This document shows positions 12,291-25,200 of a stretch of DNA of 64,000 bases, piece by piece. Source of the stretch: Allium sativum (Eukaryota > Streptophyta > Magnoliopsida > Asparagales > Amaryllidaceae); the NCBI GenBank assembly GCA_030737875.1, contig CM060922.1:233658335-233722334 (forward strand), written 5' to 3'. Every line of letters begins with the position of its first letter. Positions within the stretch are counted from its first letter, which is position 1. The position numbers and the translations under genes are program-made. Below the pieces are notes generated by a model, which saw only the letters and a program-made list of their open reading frames with translations, was not told where the DNA came from and made no database searches.

Positions 12291-13601
12291 ATTTAATTAA
12301 TGCACTCTCAACCTCTCACATTAGACCTTGTTGTGGTTACTAGTTAAGCCGGGCGGGTCCGGGTAGATTTACACCACAACCTAGTCTAACCTCGGGTCTT
12401 AAGCGCGACATGACCAACTTCTCACATTGGATCTTATTGTTTGTAGCTACTAGTTAAGCCGGGCGGGTCCGGGTAGATTTATGCTACAAACTCAACCCAA
12501 CCTCGAGTTGGCCACTCTTATATTATCTAAGTGTCATGTTCATCATGTTTCCAAAACATGTTACAAGTTTTTCAAGCATTTGGGTAGACCTAACTTAATA
12601 GGTAAATTCCCAAAGGGTAGACCTAACTTAATAGGTAAATTCCCAAGCTTATGTTTTTATGCATACTTACATGTCAACTTCCATGTTATATTTCAAGTCA
12701 TGTTTTCAAGTATAAACACATGTCATATTTAACGTTACATGTTGTCATGTTTATACCCATTTACCCAAAACATGTTCATGTCATTATGTTTTTCTCATAA
12801 TGTGACCCCAACGCTTTTAAACTCGCATATACGTTCGCAACAACGTAATGGACTAAAAGAAGAGACTTGACAAAGGCATGACAAAAATGGATATTAAGCC
12901 ACAAGTTAATCATGGTGGCAAATGAGGCACAAATGTGTTCATTAGCTTGCATGTTACATTCTTAAGTCTCAAAACATGCATAAACCCAAACTTGGCACAT
13001 AAGCGAATCATGGTAACAAAAGACATGGAATGATGATTAGAAACTCGCATATATCATCATATAAGGGTTATGACTTCATATGCAAGTTGACATAAAGGTA
13101 TGAAGGTTCTCATGTTGCATAATGCAACATTTCAACATAAAGGTTGTAGTTTTTAGCTCACAAGATCAAGTTAATGACTTCATAAACTTGCATAACATGA
13201 TAGCATGCATCATTCTCAATGATCAAACCCAAACTTGCAACATGAACATTTAACTTTATAGTTAATATCTAAGAGTAGGGAAGGGCTTACTTTGCTATGA
13301 AGGCACAAAAGATATGACAAAGCCCTTATGCAATCAACTAGACCCAAAATGCAAGCTCTACCATAGAAACCCTTGAGCCAAAATGATCAAAATCCTTGCT
13401 TTATGATGTAAATATGGAAACTTGACTTGAATGCAAGCTAATGAGGCTCATACAAGCTTGAAAACACTTGTATGCATGGAAAATCTCTCATAGAAACAAT
13501 TTAGAAATTTTATGAAGAGAGTGGAGGCCATGAGAGGTAAAATTTTGCCATAGTTTAGTTGCATGAGTGAATAATGAGGATTTATGGGAGGGTTAGGTGC
13601 T

Positions 13602-13609
13602 TATTTATA
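13602..13609 (-). promoter_or_regulatory. TATA box of LTR F
   Basis: TATAAATA on the minus strand lies about 490 bases from the LTR start in the same context (CTATAAATAAGC) as LTR G at 61733. It is the likely U3 core promoter. Confidence 0.6.
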
Positions 13610-13737
13610 GAGATTAGGAGTGATTAGGACCTTAGGATTAAACCCTAGTTGCAATCTTAGCCCTTAAAACCGAATCTGGCCCCCAAGCTCAACACAATCT
13701 CAAAATGGTGCACCAGGCTAAACAGCCCGGCTGGACC

Positions 13738-13842
13738 AAGTCGACAGCCAAGTCGACAGGGCTGTCGACTTAGGTCCAACCAAGTCGACCCCCAAGTCGA
13801 CAGGGCTGTCGACTTGGGTGCTCTGGCGGGATTTTTCCCGCC
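13738..13842 (-). promoter_or_regulatory. U3 cluster: GTCGAC palindromes and inverted E2F-like pair in LTR F
   Basis: AAGTCGACAG and CTGTCGACTT are paired around a 2-base spacer at 13750-13771 and again at 13794-13815. Next to them, 13825-13842 reads GGCGGG-ATTTTT-CCCGCC, two converging TTTCCCGCC-type sites that fit the E2F consensus. The cluster lies 130-240 bases upstream of TATA. The same arrangement is in LTR G at 61500-61614. The binding function is inferred from consensus only. Confidence 0.5.
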
Positions 13843-14095
13843 TGGCCCAAACTGGCCCAAATTTCCAATTTCAAACTTGAATTTGAAATCTGTTTTTACT
13901 TAGAAATTTTCTGGAAACTTCGTTGGGCCTTAATCGGGTCATACGGACTCCGATTTTCGAAAACTCGGACTCTATTTCGCGTATTTTTCCGAGACGAACG
14001 CAATGGCATAGCCCGTTTCACTTGATTCAGAATTTAAAATTAAATTCTGCCTTGATTCTCGTCTTAATCATGTTATCGAAATACGGGTTGTTACA

Positions 14096-14210
14096 GCGTT
14101 GAGCCGTTGCGAAATGTTTGCAACCCAGGTCGTTGCAACGGCTAAAAGCCGTTGCTAAATTCATTTGTTACGGCTTAAAACCGTTGCAAATTGATGAATT
14201 TGGTGTAGTG
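14096..14210. mobile_element. CACTA right terminus with terminal inverted repeat
   Basis: Subterminal GCCGTTGC-type repeats continue after LTR F and end in AATTTGGTGTAGTG at 14210. Its reverse complement, CACTACACCAAATT, is a classic CACTA terminus. The 3-bp target copy after it would be GTG; its partner is outside the window. The matching left terminus was not seen. Confidence 0.8.
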
Positions 14211-15953
14211 GTGGTAACGGTATAACATGAGATTTAAATTACATAAAAAAGAAGTGGCTTATTATTAGTAAACGTATGATTGGGGGGAAATTTAAGTTTA
14301 ATGAATGTAATAATAATAAGCGAAAGTCCGTTTCGGCAGCGTGTGGCTGATTTGGGAAAATAAGTGGCTCGTAGATATAGTCTGTCCCGGCAGCTTAAGG
14401 TTGATTAGGAAAAGTAAGTGGCAAAATAAAAACTAATAAACCGGTAGCTTAAATGAAAAATGAATGTGTAAATAATCAAGTTAATTAGCAATGTGATAAG
14501 TTAAAGCAAGCGCGTGATTAAAAGATTAGACATAAGATCTAATAACGTGATGACGTGATGCGCTTGGACCAATCCGTACATATGCAGATGAAGAAACCAA
14601 TGAGGTAGATCATCGAGGTGTCTGGAGACACGAGAGGAGCACATTTAATTGATTATTCTATGGGACTGTAGGGAAGCATGAGGCTTCTACGGGACGTGGT
14701 AGGTACTCTGAGATGTCCCTCCGAGGAACAACTGGATGAAGTCGTCGCTTGAAGGTAGGTCTATTGCACCATCTAGAGTATACCTTGACTGCAACTATGG
14801 TGTGGCAGTCATAAGGCTGTGACAAATGGCGTTGTGTGATTCAGCAGTTTGTCTTGCTTTGAGAGGAGGTAGTCAGGACCAAATTAAAGATAGTAATCGT
14901 CAGATACCTGTCATCAATAGTCAGTGGGATACGGAAAGACTAGTGTGAAGCTAAGAGACCAGCGATCTTTCACTATCGGGACGTTGCTTGAGGGACACGC
15001 CAAATTGGATGTTAGATTGGTTTTTAGGACCACGTCATTAGCCCTTAATGTAGTCTTTCATTAGTTGGTGGAGAAGCCAGGGTGGGGACATAGCCACCGC
15101 GAAAAGAGATAGACCATAGGTCGACATCAGTAATGTAGACCTAAGGAAGCTGTTCTTTATAGATACCGAAATCTTCCAACCATGTTCTGTGCGTTCGATG
15201 CATCCCTATTACGGAATTTGAGTTATAGTAGGTAGTACGTTCGTGCAAGGGCTTAGATACATGCACTGTGTGGTGAATTGTAGACGTTAGGACATTACTC
15301 CGTGCTAAGACATGGTTCCACCGAAGAGTTCAGATACGAGGATCCATACGTTCGCATGGCATAGCGATGGTGGTTCTGTGCGATTATGTGGCGTAACAAT
15401 GGAGATTTCCGTATGCGGTTCGGCGTAAGATGAAGGTAGTGTATGCTTCTGTGATATGACGGCGAAGACCGTACGAGGAGGGTATTATGGGGAGTACCTT
15501 GAGACGTTAAGTATAGCTACATATATATTATATTAGGTTTAATTTATTGGGTAGTAGATAGGTGCAACGTGTGTGCAGGGTCTAGAGTGTTATTGATCTG
15601 AACAACCTAATATTTAAGAAAATGTAACTGAATGGTATATGTAGTGTAATTTCAGAATGTATAATTTTTTCTCCCACCAGAACTTGTGTTCTGAGTCTCC
15701 CTATAACATACTTACAGGTTAGTTTTACGACATAGATTTGGTAGCCTTTGAACACCTTGTTAGGCGGTGTCATTATTTCGATAAGGCTATTCTTGATTAT
15801 TATATTTTATCGATTCCGTTGTGAGATGTTTTATTAAGCTATTTATTATCTCTATCCTTTCTGTAGGATACGAGACAAGCCAACTCTAGTTTTAGTGGTT
15901 TTGGATTTAGAATTTCAGAAAAATCCGGACCCAATGGAATTTGGATTGTTACA
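14211..15953. repeat. Probable LTR fragment ending at GGATTGTTACA
   Basis: This non-coding block has the mixed GC content and short direct repeats of the other LTRs here, for instance 'ccggcagcttaag' beside a 'ttcggcagcg' variant. It ends ...GGATTGTTACA at 15953, after which the composition changes to AT-rich. The other boundary and the orientation are not clear, since TTACA could equally be the reverse of a TGTAACAATCC start. The family assignment is tentative. Confidence 0.4.
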
Positions 15954-18900
15954 CTCGTCACCAACCGAAGTGATTCCAGATGCCTTTACAGTTATGAATG
16001 CTTACCCTGCTTGAGACAACCAGCCTTTAGGTGAAAAGATAGTAATGTATCTGTCATAGTCGATGTGACTACTTCTGCCCATGTTGATTGAGATTTATCA
16101 TCTGTGTTAATAAGTCGTCAAATTTGATCTGTTAAATCTACGAGTATAATCCATCACTCTTATGTTTGGTTGTTTCAACTCCATTGAATCAATCAAATGG
16201 TTTTTTTTTTTCTGATCAAGGGTCTATTGCTTTGATGAATTTATAAAGGCTGTAGATAGCGGATAAATAGCCTTGTTTGATGATGGTTTAAAACCATAGT
16301 TATCGAAGTACTCGCCTAGGCACCAAAAAGCCCTAGGCGCTAACTTAGGGCTTTATACTCCGTCGAGGCACCAAAAAAAGCGCTCAATGCGACAAAGCAT
16401 CAAAACAGTGAAGCCTTAGGAAAGCGCACTTTATTGAAGTCCAATATTTTCGTGCTTTAGGCCCAAAACCGAGACCGACTTTGTGAAATTGGAGGAAACG
16501 TTGAATAGAAAAAAAAACATCGAACATTAAAAAAAATCGAAGCTTTTATTAATCTTGACATCGACTTTGCACCGATATTCCCTATCCACCACTGCCTTAT
16601 CAGGTCCGCCGCCTTCTCAGATCTGAAGCTCGAACCCTTCTACCATTCTCGATTTTGTGCTATTGTTGCTGATCTCGATCTCGACGTGACCTAAATTGAT
16701 TTAAATTTAATTTAGTTTGTTTTTTTTATAAGTTTTTAATTTAAGCTAAGTTTGTATGTTAGTCTACTGTTAGTGTCTACAGTTTAAATTTAAGTGATGT
16801 TTATAGTTTTAAGTTGAAATTAAAATTGAATTTTAAGTTTTAACATAAAACTTTGTACTGAATTTTAAGTTTTAACTGGTAATGATAAATTGAATTTTAA
16901 TTTGAAATTAAAATTGAACATAAAACATTGAACTTCGATATTAAAATTCAATGTAAATTAACAGAAGTATATTTTTTTTCTTTTAAAGTGCAGCCTTTTA
17001 TAAAAAAGTAAAGTGTAATTTTTTTAAATAAAAAGCGCAATTTTTTCTTTTTAAATTGTAGTCCATGAATTCCAATTTTTTTTGAAGTGCTGTATTTTTT
17101 AAGAATTGCAGTTCATTTTTATTTTGATTTAAAAAGTGCAATTTGTGTTCCTTTATTATCTTTTAATAGGTGTAGCTTTTTGTTTTGTTTGAAGAAGTGT
17201 TGTTTTTTTAAAAACAAAAATTTGAGTTTTACACTATTTTTTTAGGTGTTGTTTTTAAGGGCTTGGGGCTTTTTGTCTCGATTAGTTTGTTTAAAATATG
17301 GTGAATGGATGAAAGAATTGATGTATTAGACTGAAATGCATGGTGACAAAGATGCAAAAATTTGTGTTGTTGAGTTTGGAAGTGTAAAAGGAATGATGCT
17401 TTGCCTAATGCTTGTGTTGGTGAGTTTGTAATCAATGTATCCTGATTTTGACTTATCGAAGCATTATTTTTGTACTTGAATTTATAGATATTACAATGCT
17501 ATATGAATTTTTTGGAATATTTAATAAGTGTTTGAATCGATAGATATTACGCACTTTAATTTGAAAATATTATATATTTGAATTTATGATATTTTGATTT
17601 TGTAGTAACCTATATTTTAAAACATTTTTAGAGGATCCAATTGCAAATGACAAAATAGTCGTGAAAGATGCTATTGTAATTAGCAAAATTAATTGTAGAA
17701 AAACCATGTTTGCAACAACAACAAATAGTTGTAAAATACAATCAGTTTATTTCAACTTCATATATAAAAAATGATGGTTGCCGCTTGCAAAAGATATATT
17801 AAAGTGACATTGTCAGTTGCGAAAAAAGTACTTATTGTAGTAAAATCAAAAGGTAAACAAAACAACGAAACACTGTGGCAACAAAAACAAGAGATATAGA
17901 TAACACTGCACCACCACCGCCACACTGCACAACCACCGCCTCCTCGACAATCAAGAGTTCGGTTTGCATGTGAAGGCGGGTTGGAGTGTTGGCCACGATC
18001 ATGGTTCTGTTCTTTAGATGTTATGCTTCTCAAGATTACAAGAGCTTTGTAATTTCTTGAGTTTGTTTTGTAGTTTTAATATGGATATATACGGACTCAT
18101 GATGCATTGCTAGTGGAACGCATATCTAGCTAGTTTGATCCATACACACTTACTTTTGCACTTACAAAGGAATTGATACGTGACTGCTCTATAAATAGAT
18201 GAAAACAAACTATAATGTATGAGTCATATAATAACCAAGCTCTTCTAGAAAAATAATGATTTTGTTCACTATTTCTTTGCAATTCGTCTTAGCAAATAGG
18301 GCAGTCAGAATTGGTTGATCGTTCAAAATAGTTTTAACATCGTTATCAGTATTTAAATAGCATCAAATCCTGTAGGCATAGATTACCTTTTTTTTTTTCC
18401 ACCTTTCTTTCACTTTTCTTTTTCTTTTTGCTTTTTAAAGGAGTTAAAAAAAGCTGTCGGACTAGTGTTCCTATGAAAGTACGAACTGTGTAAAGGTGCA
18501 TGAATGTAGCATTGTATGTCCACTTACGTTATATAAATATATATGACTCTTATCTTTCAGACAAAATTTTAAAATCTATACTTTAAAACTAAAATTGTTC
18601 TCAAATTTCTTCTTTATCCTAATTCCTACTTGTTCCAATTTCGATATTACATTACAACATTTGAAGGTCGTATTACTTGGAAGTTAATTCCAAAAACGGT
18701 CCCTCCTACTCCTAGAGCTCTCCCCAGGTTAACAAACAAAACTGTAAAGGAGGCATATCCTTAGCATTTTAACAAAGATCAAGGAAAGAATCGAACATTC
18801 ATCAACAAGGAAACTACGGTGCATTAAACATAGAAGAGGTGTGACATAAATGATAAACACATCATGTAAGAAACATCTCTGAAATCTACACATGAACAAC

Positions 18901-19060
18901 AATATTCAAGATACTACAGTGCAGATATAAGACACTACTTTCTGTTCTGGTCTCCTTGAACTTTATGTAGAAGTCACTGAAGCATTTTACACATACTTGA
19001 CCGGTTATTAATATCATATAGAAAAATCCGACTGAATAACCAAAACTGTTGATGGATCGA
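15954..19060. other. AT-rich intergenic DNA and 3' flank of the MAM33-like gene
   Basis: No intact gene is visible. A piece near 16305-16370 with 'cgcctaggcacc' and 'ccctaggcgc' resembles ends of small hAT-like elements, but no partner end was found. Bases 15954-16012 encode a short readable run (SPTEVIPDAFTVMNAYPA) before a stop. It might be a terminal exon remnant, but I do not recognise it. The last few hundred bases before 19061 should hold the 3' UTR of the minus-strand gene; no poly(A) signal could be fixed. Confidence 0.4.
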
Positions 19061-19220
19061 TCACTTCTCAATAAAATCCTTGAAGCTCTTTAGCCAAGCA
19101 AAATAATTCTTGTTGAATTTGTTGACCATATAATCATGCAAGTAATTGTAGAGGGATTTTTTGAAACCCCTTGTAGCCAAGTACTTATGAAAGGCCTTTT
19201 TCGTCCTCTCGTCCAAATCA
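19061..19220 (-). CDS. MAM33-like: MAM33-like exon 3 (residues 210-262, stop)
   Basis: The acceptor CTTCTCAG at 19228-19221 precedes T-GAT-TTG-GAC. Translation gives DLDERTKKAFHKYLATRGF and continues through YNYLHDYMVNK to FIEK and TGA at 19063-19061. This is the conserved C-terminal helix region of the family. The exon is too short to stand out as an ORF and was found by its family match. Confidence 0.9.
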
Positions 19221-22200
19221 CTGAGAAGGTTTTAAGATTATAGGAAAAAAAAAGTAAATCAACATGGGAAAAATACTCATCAGCACGTAGTACTAATCCA
19301 GATGAAGCGAACTAGCTAAATAAACAGATAAAAAATTTCTGCAGCCTTTTACTGTAGTCTGTATCATGTAAATAATTGAAAATTAAGACTGAACTTCCAT
19401 TATATGGCATATGTGTGATTTGGGTAGCAATTTGCAAAAGAATAAATGGCGCACGCACGCGTGCGCGCGCACGCGCACACACACACTTAATTACTTAAGA
19501 TGGATGTTAATTACTTAAGATGGTACACTCTCAGATATATGGATGTTAATTACTTAAGATGGTACCACCCACACCCCCCAAAAAAAACAAAAAAAAAGGG
19601 GGAAAAAGAAAACCTTTCCCCCTACACCCTTTGTGTGTGTTTGCTCATGTGTGCTTTTGTTTCTGTTCATCTGTGTAACAACCCGTATTTTTGAAACCAA
19701 TTTAAAATTTATTTTTAATTGATTTTGATAGAAAATAAATATTTTAATCAATTTATTTTGAGAATAAACGATGAAAAATTTATTTAAAACAAAGTTAGAA
19801 CTTATAAATTTATTTTAATTATAAAACGAGCTTGAAATGACGCAGTAGTTTGAAAATTCGATTTTAAATTTCAATTGAATGTACAAAATTCATTATAAAT
19901 CAGAATTTGATGAAACAAGAAACGTTGGAATATTTTGAATTATAATTTTCTAACGAATGTAAAAAACTGAGAATTCACTTTATAAATTGTAAGTTAATGT
20001 CCAGTTTAAAATTTAAAATAGTCACTATGGAATTTATATTTTTTTTAATATTATATATAAGCCCTTAAAAATAACCATTTTGCAAACGACCTCCGTTTTC
20101 GATGAAACCACTTTTGTTGGACTTGGAACGTCAAATTATTGTCAATTTTAAAATTTCAAGTCATTTGAAATTAATATGCAAGCGTAGTAAATTTAAACGC
20201 GTCTTCAATTTCAGTTTGAATTTAATAAACCAGTTAAAAGGCCCATTTTTTAAACTGTCTCCAAATTCGACGAAATTAATTTTGTTAGAACCGTATCATC
20301 AAAACATAACTAGATTTCAAATTTCATAATTTTTGGAGTCAGTATTTGTCGCCAATAAATTGAAATGTACGTTGGAATTTAATATTGAACGTTATATTGA
20401 ATTATATTTTAATTTTGATAAAAACTGATCGAAACAGCCGAATCAGCTTGCGAAACATATCTCATTGTGTCCGGAATGAGGGTATTTGGTTAGAAACGAC
20501 AACCGTTGGGTCTCGTTTGGAGTTCGAACACAAATTTTCACAATAAAACAATTAATTTACCAAAATATTAATATATTTTTATATATAACTATGTACAACC
20601 GGAAACCTAGTTTCCTGATCATAAAACCTAGTTTCCTGATCATAAAATGTGCCGCCAGTTAGGTTATCAATGGCCGATATCGCTCCGAGTTTCTCCTCTC
20701 CCTTTCTCCAAATTCACACAATGATTTCCGAAACTTATAAAACAAAAAGGGAAGAGCTCGTTAAGGTCTACAATGTCAGCGGTGAAGATGATCTTTAGTT
20801 CGACGTGGATGCCAGATTTCCCTCCCAAAGTCGCTGCTTTCGAGGAGCTTTTGTCGACGCAGGGGGGTGCGAGTGGCGAGGGGTTGCGGGCGATGGAAGC
20901 CTTGGTGATGGTGGTTGACGAGGAACTTTCTGATCATCGTCCGGTTGTGTGTGAGGCGGGGCACAAGTGAAGTTTTGGACTGATGTATGGGTTCGGTTAT
21001 GTGGAGTGATGATACGAAGGGAGCAGAAAAACGTGTGGCCTAATTATTTTGATTAAGGTTAATTACGCCTTAATTAAGATTAATGATATAAATAATTTGT
21101 TCAAAGTTCGTTGTCACGATCGCAACGCAACTGAAATCGTCCAATTATGTTTTCGTATGCGAAAGATATTGTATTTACAACATGGAACTGATCAGAACGG
21201 AAACGGAGCAAAGTGAATTTTTAGCTAAATTAAACGTTTGTTTAATTTAGTTTAAAAATCAAATCCTCCATTAAAGACTAACAGAGTGGAAATCAAAGTT
21301 CGAACTCTCACTCAAATATTTTGTACTGTTATTTATGTTTACTGAATATACATTGACTGTCTGTGATTGCAATATTTGTTTAGTGATTGATGGTCGTTTA
21401 CAGTTTTAATGCCATTATTATTAAACTGTAGATAAATTCACATGGAGTGTGATGTAAAACCCCACACGGATGTTAGAACGATAATTTTACACATCGCTCA
21501 ATTATTTGTTGATGATTGAAAACCCCACACGGGTCTAGGGACGATAATTAATTTACACATCGCCCTTTTGTATAGTTGTATGTCAACCGATTGATTGACA
21601 GACTATTATAAGCGTTATTTAATTATTTAATGCTTATATAGTTATAAATTGCATTCTGGATGTGAATGAAACGTTTCATAGTTGTTTATCACTATTTTTA
21701 ATACAAGCGATGCATGGAATCCAGATAAATAAAATTATATGGTAATTGATTGAGTCTGATTCGAATTCAGAAATAATGAATATTTTAAAATAATATTCAG
21801 TGAGAATCAAAATATGATTTTTGATGTCCGATTTTGGATGGACACGAAAATATTAAAATATGTGAAGCCGAGTTAAGTAGATATACACCATTTTAACTCG
21901 AACGGAATTTTCTGCCGATTTTATTCATTTTATAATGAATATCGAAATGATTTGATTTCAAAATCTGATATTTTGAAAATATTATCATTTTAATATTATA
22001 ATGGTATGGAATATTCAATTTTGACTTAAAACTGAAATGGAAGTTGGAATCGTTTTTAAAACGAATTTATAAACGTTTTATAAAATACGTTTTGAATGGA
22101 AATCGACGAAATATACTATATATATTTAAATGGCCTGAACAGAACGTATCGCGCAGCGACCATTCGTGAATTTCGACCATTGACTTTGAATGGACGTAAC

Positions 22201-25200
22201 GGGAGATCCGACCGTCGGATTCTCCTAAAATTAGAACTATTTGGTTCGTATCGAAAAGAGCTTTCGAACGATAATAAAGGATTTGAAATCTAACGATTAG
22301 ATTTTAAAATATGTCCAAATCAGTTTTGGAAAGGGTCGCTGTAAATGTCGTTCGATGACCGTATATGAAAATCGACTGAAATGACCATAATAAAATTATT
22401 AAAAATATGGATAAATTGTGTTAAATCATATTAAATGATTTAAATAGATTTTGGATTAAATATTCCAAATTTTGGAAAGAGAAAAGCCATTTATCAAAAT
22501 GAACTAGTTAATAACTGGAATAAAGAACTTAAAGGAATTGTGAATGGTTTTAATCTAATCAGAATTTTTGAATATAAAAATTGGATTGGGTTTAAATGGA
22601 AATAATCTTCGGAATATTTTGATATTGGATCTCATGATTATATGGATATTGTTGAGAATTTGGAAGATATAGATATCGTTATTCCCAAAACAATATATGT
22701 TGGTTTCAGAATTTGATATTGAATATAAGCCGATATAATTTCTATCAAAGCCTTGTATTTAATATCAAAATAGATTTTGGGTTTTCGGAATGATGTCTTC
22801 AATAACACCGTTCTTAAACCCAGTTGAGAATAGAATAAATCTTTTGATTAAAATTTAGAGAAGTTTACCAATTAATTAATTTAATTGGAATTGAAATTAA
22901 AGTTGATTTTGGATTTATCGTGGACAATGTTTTAAATAACATTTGTTCTTCAACCCAATTAATTAACGGGGAAGTTATGATTTGTAATTTATAATTTTTT
23001 AATTAAGATTAATGGAATTTTCCAAAGTAAAGTTTCCCAATTTAATATATTAAATTGGAACTGCATGGAATTCGATTTAATAATCGAGATGAACTTCTGT
23101 AAAGAAAGACCGTTACTATTTATGGAATTTAAAAGGCCTTGCCGCTATTCCACTTATAGTATTAGTTCGATACGGAAATTTATATTGATTATATATTGTT
23201 ATGATTTGCGTGAAGATTCCGTTTTGATGGAAGATGATTTTGGGTTTATCGTGAACTTTGTTTTAAATGACATTGGTTCTTTAACCCAGTTAAAGGCAGA
23301 ATTTACTAAAGTTGAATAATCATTAAGTAATGATTTTTGAAGATTAAAACTAAGTAGAGTTTTAATGAATCTTTAATTAGATTGAAATGAGAATGAGGTA
23401 ATTAAATTTACCGAATTCAAGAAATGCTCGATAATGGAGTATCACCAGTTTTACTCCATGCGATAGTTTAAATCTTTAATTAGATTTGAACGTTAAATGG
23501 TAATTAAATTTAACGATAACACAATGGGTGTTAGATATGGAGTACTACCAGTTTTATCCATGGGATGAATAAGTTGGGAATTGGATAATAAAATAAATGA
23601 TTACTTCGGTAAGGCTCGATAATCCTGACTAGTTTGATAAACCTTAATTTGGTTTAAATTGTGAAAAGAATATTTAAATAAAAGAATATCATGAATTGAA
23701 ATGAGACGCATGATGTGTTTTTATAGCACTTGATTATAAGATACGTGGGTTATTCGAAAAGATCGGGTTTAACCCATTCTGAATAACTGATACAACGACT
23801 AAAAGTCGAAGAAGGTGGTTGTAGACCGGAGATCTTCACATCGTTTGGATGATTACTGATGTCTTGATTGAGTTGTACACCCAAGACGAGGTAATAAGTG
23901 ATGATCGTTCAGACGTACTTGGAGATCGACCGGATATGCGAGGACCTCTCTCCTGTATTGGACATATGGGACGAGGAATAAAGTGCCTCTGGTTTCGTTT
24001 AGACCCAGAATGGAATTGTAAATGGATTCTGTCTGACATTGTATTGTGTGCTATATTCGTTGATCTCTGCTAAATATATATATATATATCTGTTTAGTAG
24101 CGGAGAATTTATTCTTTTGCTTAACATCCTTCTCTAAGACGTACGAGCTTAGAGGTTATATATTGGTGAAAATCAATGCAAATGATCAACGCTTTTGTTG
24201 AAAGCAGGGCCTTGTGCTTGATGATCAAAGCACAACTTTAAGTAGCATAGCTTTGTGTATAGCGTTGATTCGTGAGCTTCACACCCCGGTGTGAGTCAAA
24301 AACGGGAGGAGGACCTCAAGGAGGATATGCGTTTCTTTCTTGTTATGGGTGATGTCATGGTATGAAGCCCAGATATTTTTACTTATATGGATGATGGATT
24401 GCGAGGCGCTTCGGATATAGAGTCGACTAAAAGGCTCGAGTGGTAGGTCCTATAAGACCTGAAAACGTATTGTTCAGAAATAGATAATCCACAAACGTTA
24501 GGTGTGGACAGGCCTTGACACTAACCAAGGGTTGCTCATAGGTGTGATCCTGGACATCTTGCTAGAGATGATCCGAAACCGGTGAGGAAGATCCCTTGCC
24601 TCGACTCATAAATGGAATACAATTTCCAATACGTGACTTTCGGTTTTAGTTGTAAACCTATATGACGACATGATATATGATACATATGCCGTCAATGATT
24701 GATACATTTATATTTGAAGTTGTTTTAACACTATGCAATTATAGTAATATCAAAATGATTTGTTTTAAAGCGTACCAAATATGTTTGGCTATTATAAGGT
24801 AAAACTCTATCTTTTGATTTGTGTTGCATTGTGTGATGAGACCTGAGTCTTATAATAGCTTCATTTTTCCATAAAACATTGCGTTGTTTATTAATTGTTT
24901 CGTTTCAAGCTTTGGTATTCTTGAGAGAAAACCCGTTCCGTGTCATACGGTGTGGTCTCTTGATTTAACCAACTTTAAAATAAAGTTAATAACTGTTTTA
25001 GTTCTCACACCAGTCCCATAACTTACTCGGAGTTTATTGTTTTCACCTAAACTCTGAGTGCCCATATTTTCCACATTGGCAGGTAGTAGTTTTGGTTTTG
25101 CATATTCTTTATTTTCACAGGATTCTGGTTTACAGGTGGAGTTATATTCAGAAAACTTTGTATCCATGTATTTCTTTCATTTGTGGAAGTTGATGTATTT

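Larger units (their letters stand above)
9529..14095 (-). mobile_element. Solo LTR F (4567 bp), Ty3/gypsy-type, minus strand
   Basis: Read on the minus strand it begins TGTAACAACCCG and ends GGGGTGTTACA. It is flanked by GCTTT (9524-9528) and GCGTT (14096-14100), a 5-bp target duplication with one mismatch. The CACTA subterminal repeats continue on both sides. It contains a TATA box, paired E2F-like sites, GTCGAC palindromes and a long 47-bp minisatellite, but no PBS, PPT or retroelement protein. That makes it a solo LTR left by recombination between the two LTRs of a full element. The first 1.9 kb matches LTR G (61247 onward) well. ORFs inside it, such as those near 9700-9900 and 10236-10770, look like chance frames. 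Confidence 0.85.

Noticed and set aside
16305..16480. hAT-like small element suggested by 'cctaggcgc' motifs
   Set aside because: Only one end-like segment, with no matching inverted end or target duplication.
17758..18033. 91-codon minus-strand frame
   Set aside because: Cys/Phe/Ser-rich low-information sequence with no motif. The surrounding DNA looks like decayed transposon or intergenic sequence.
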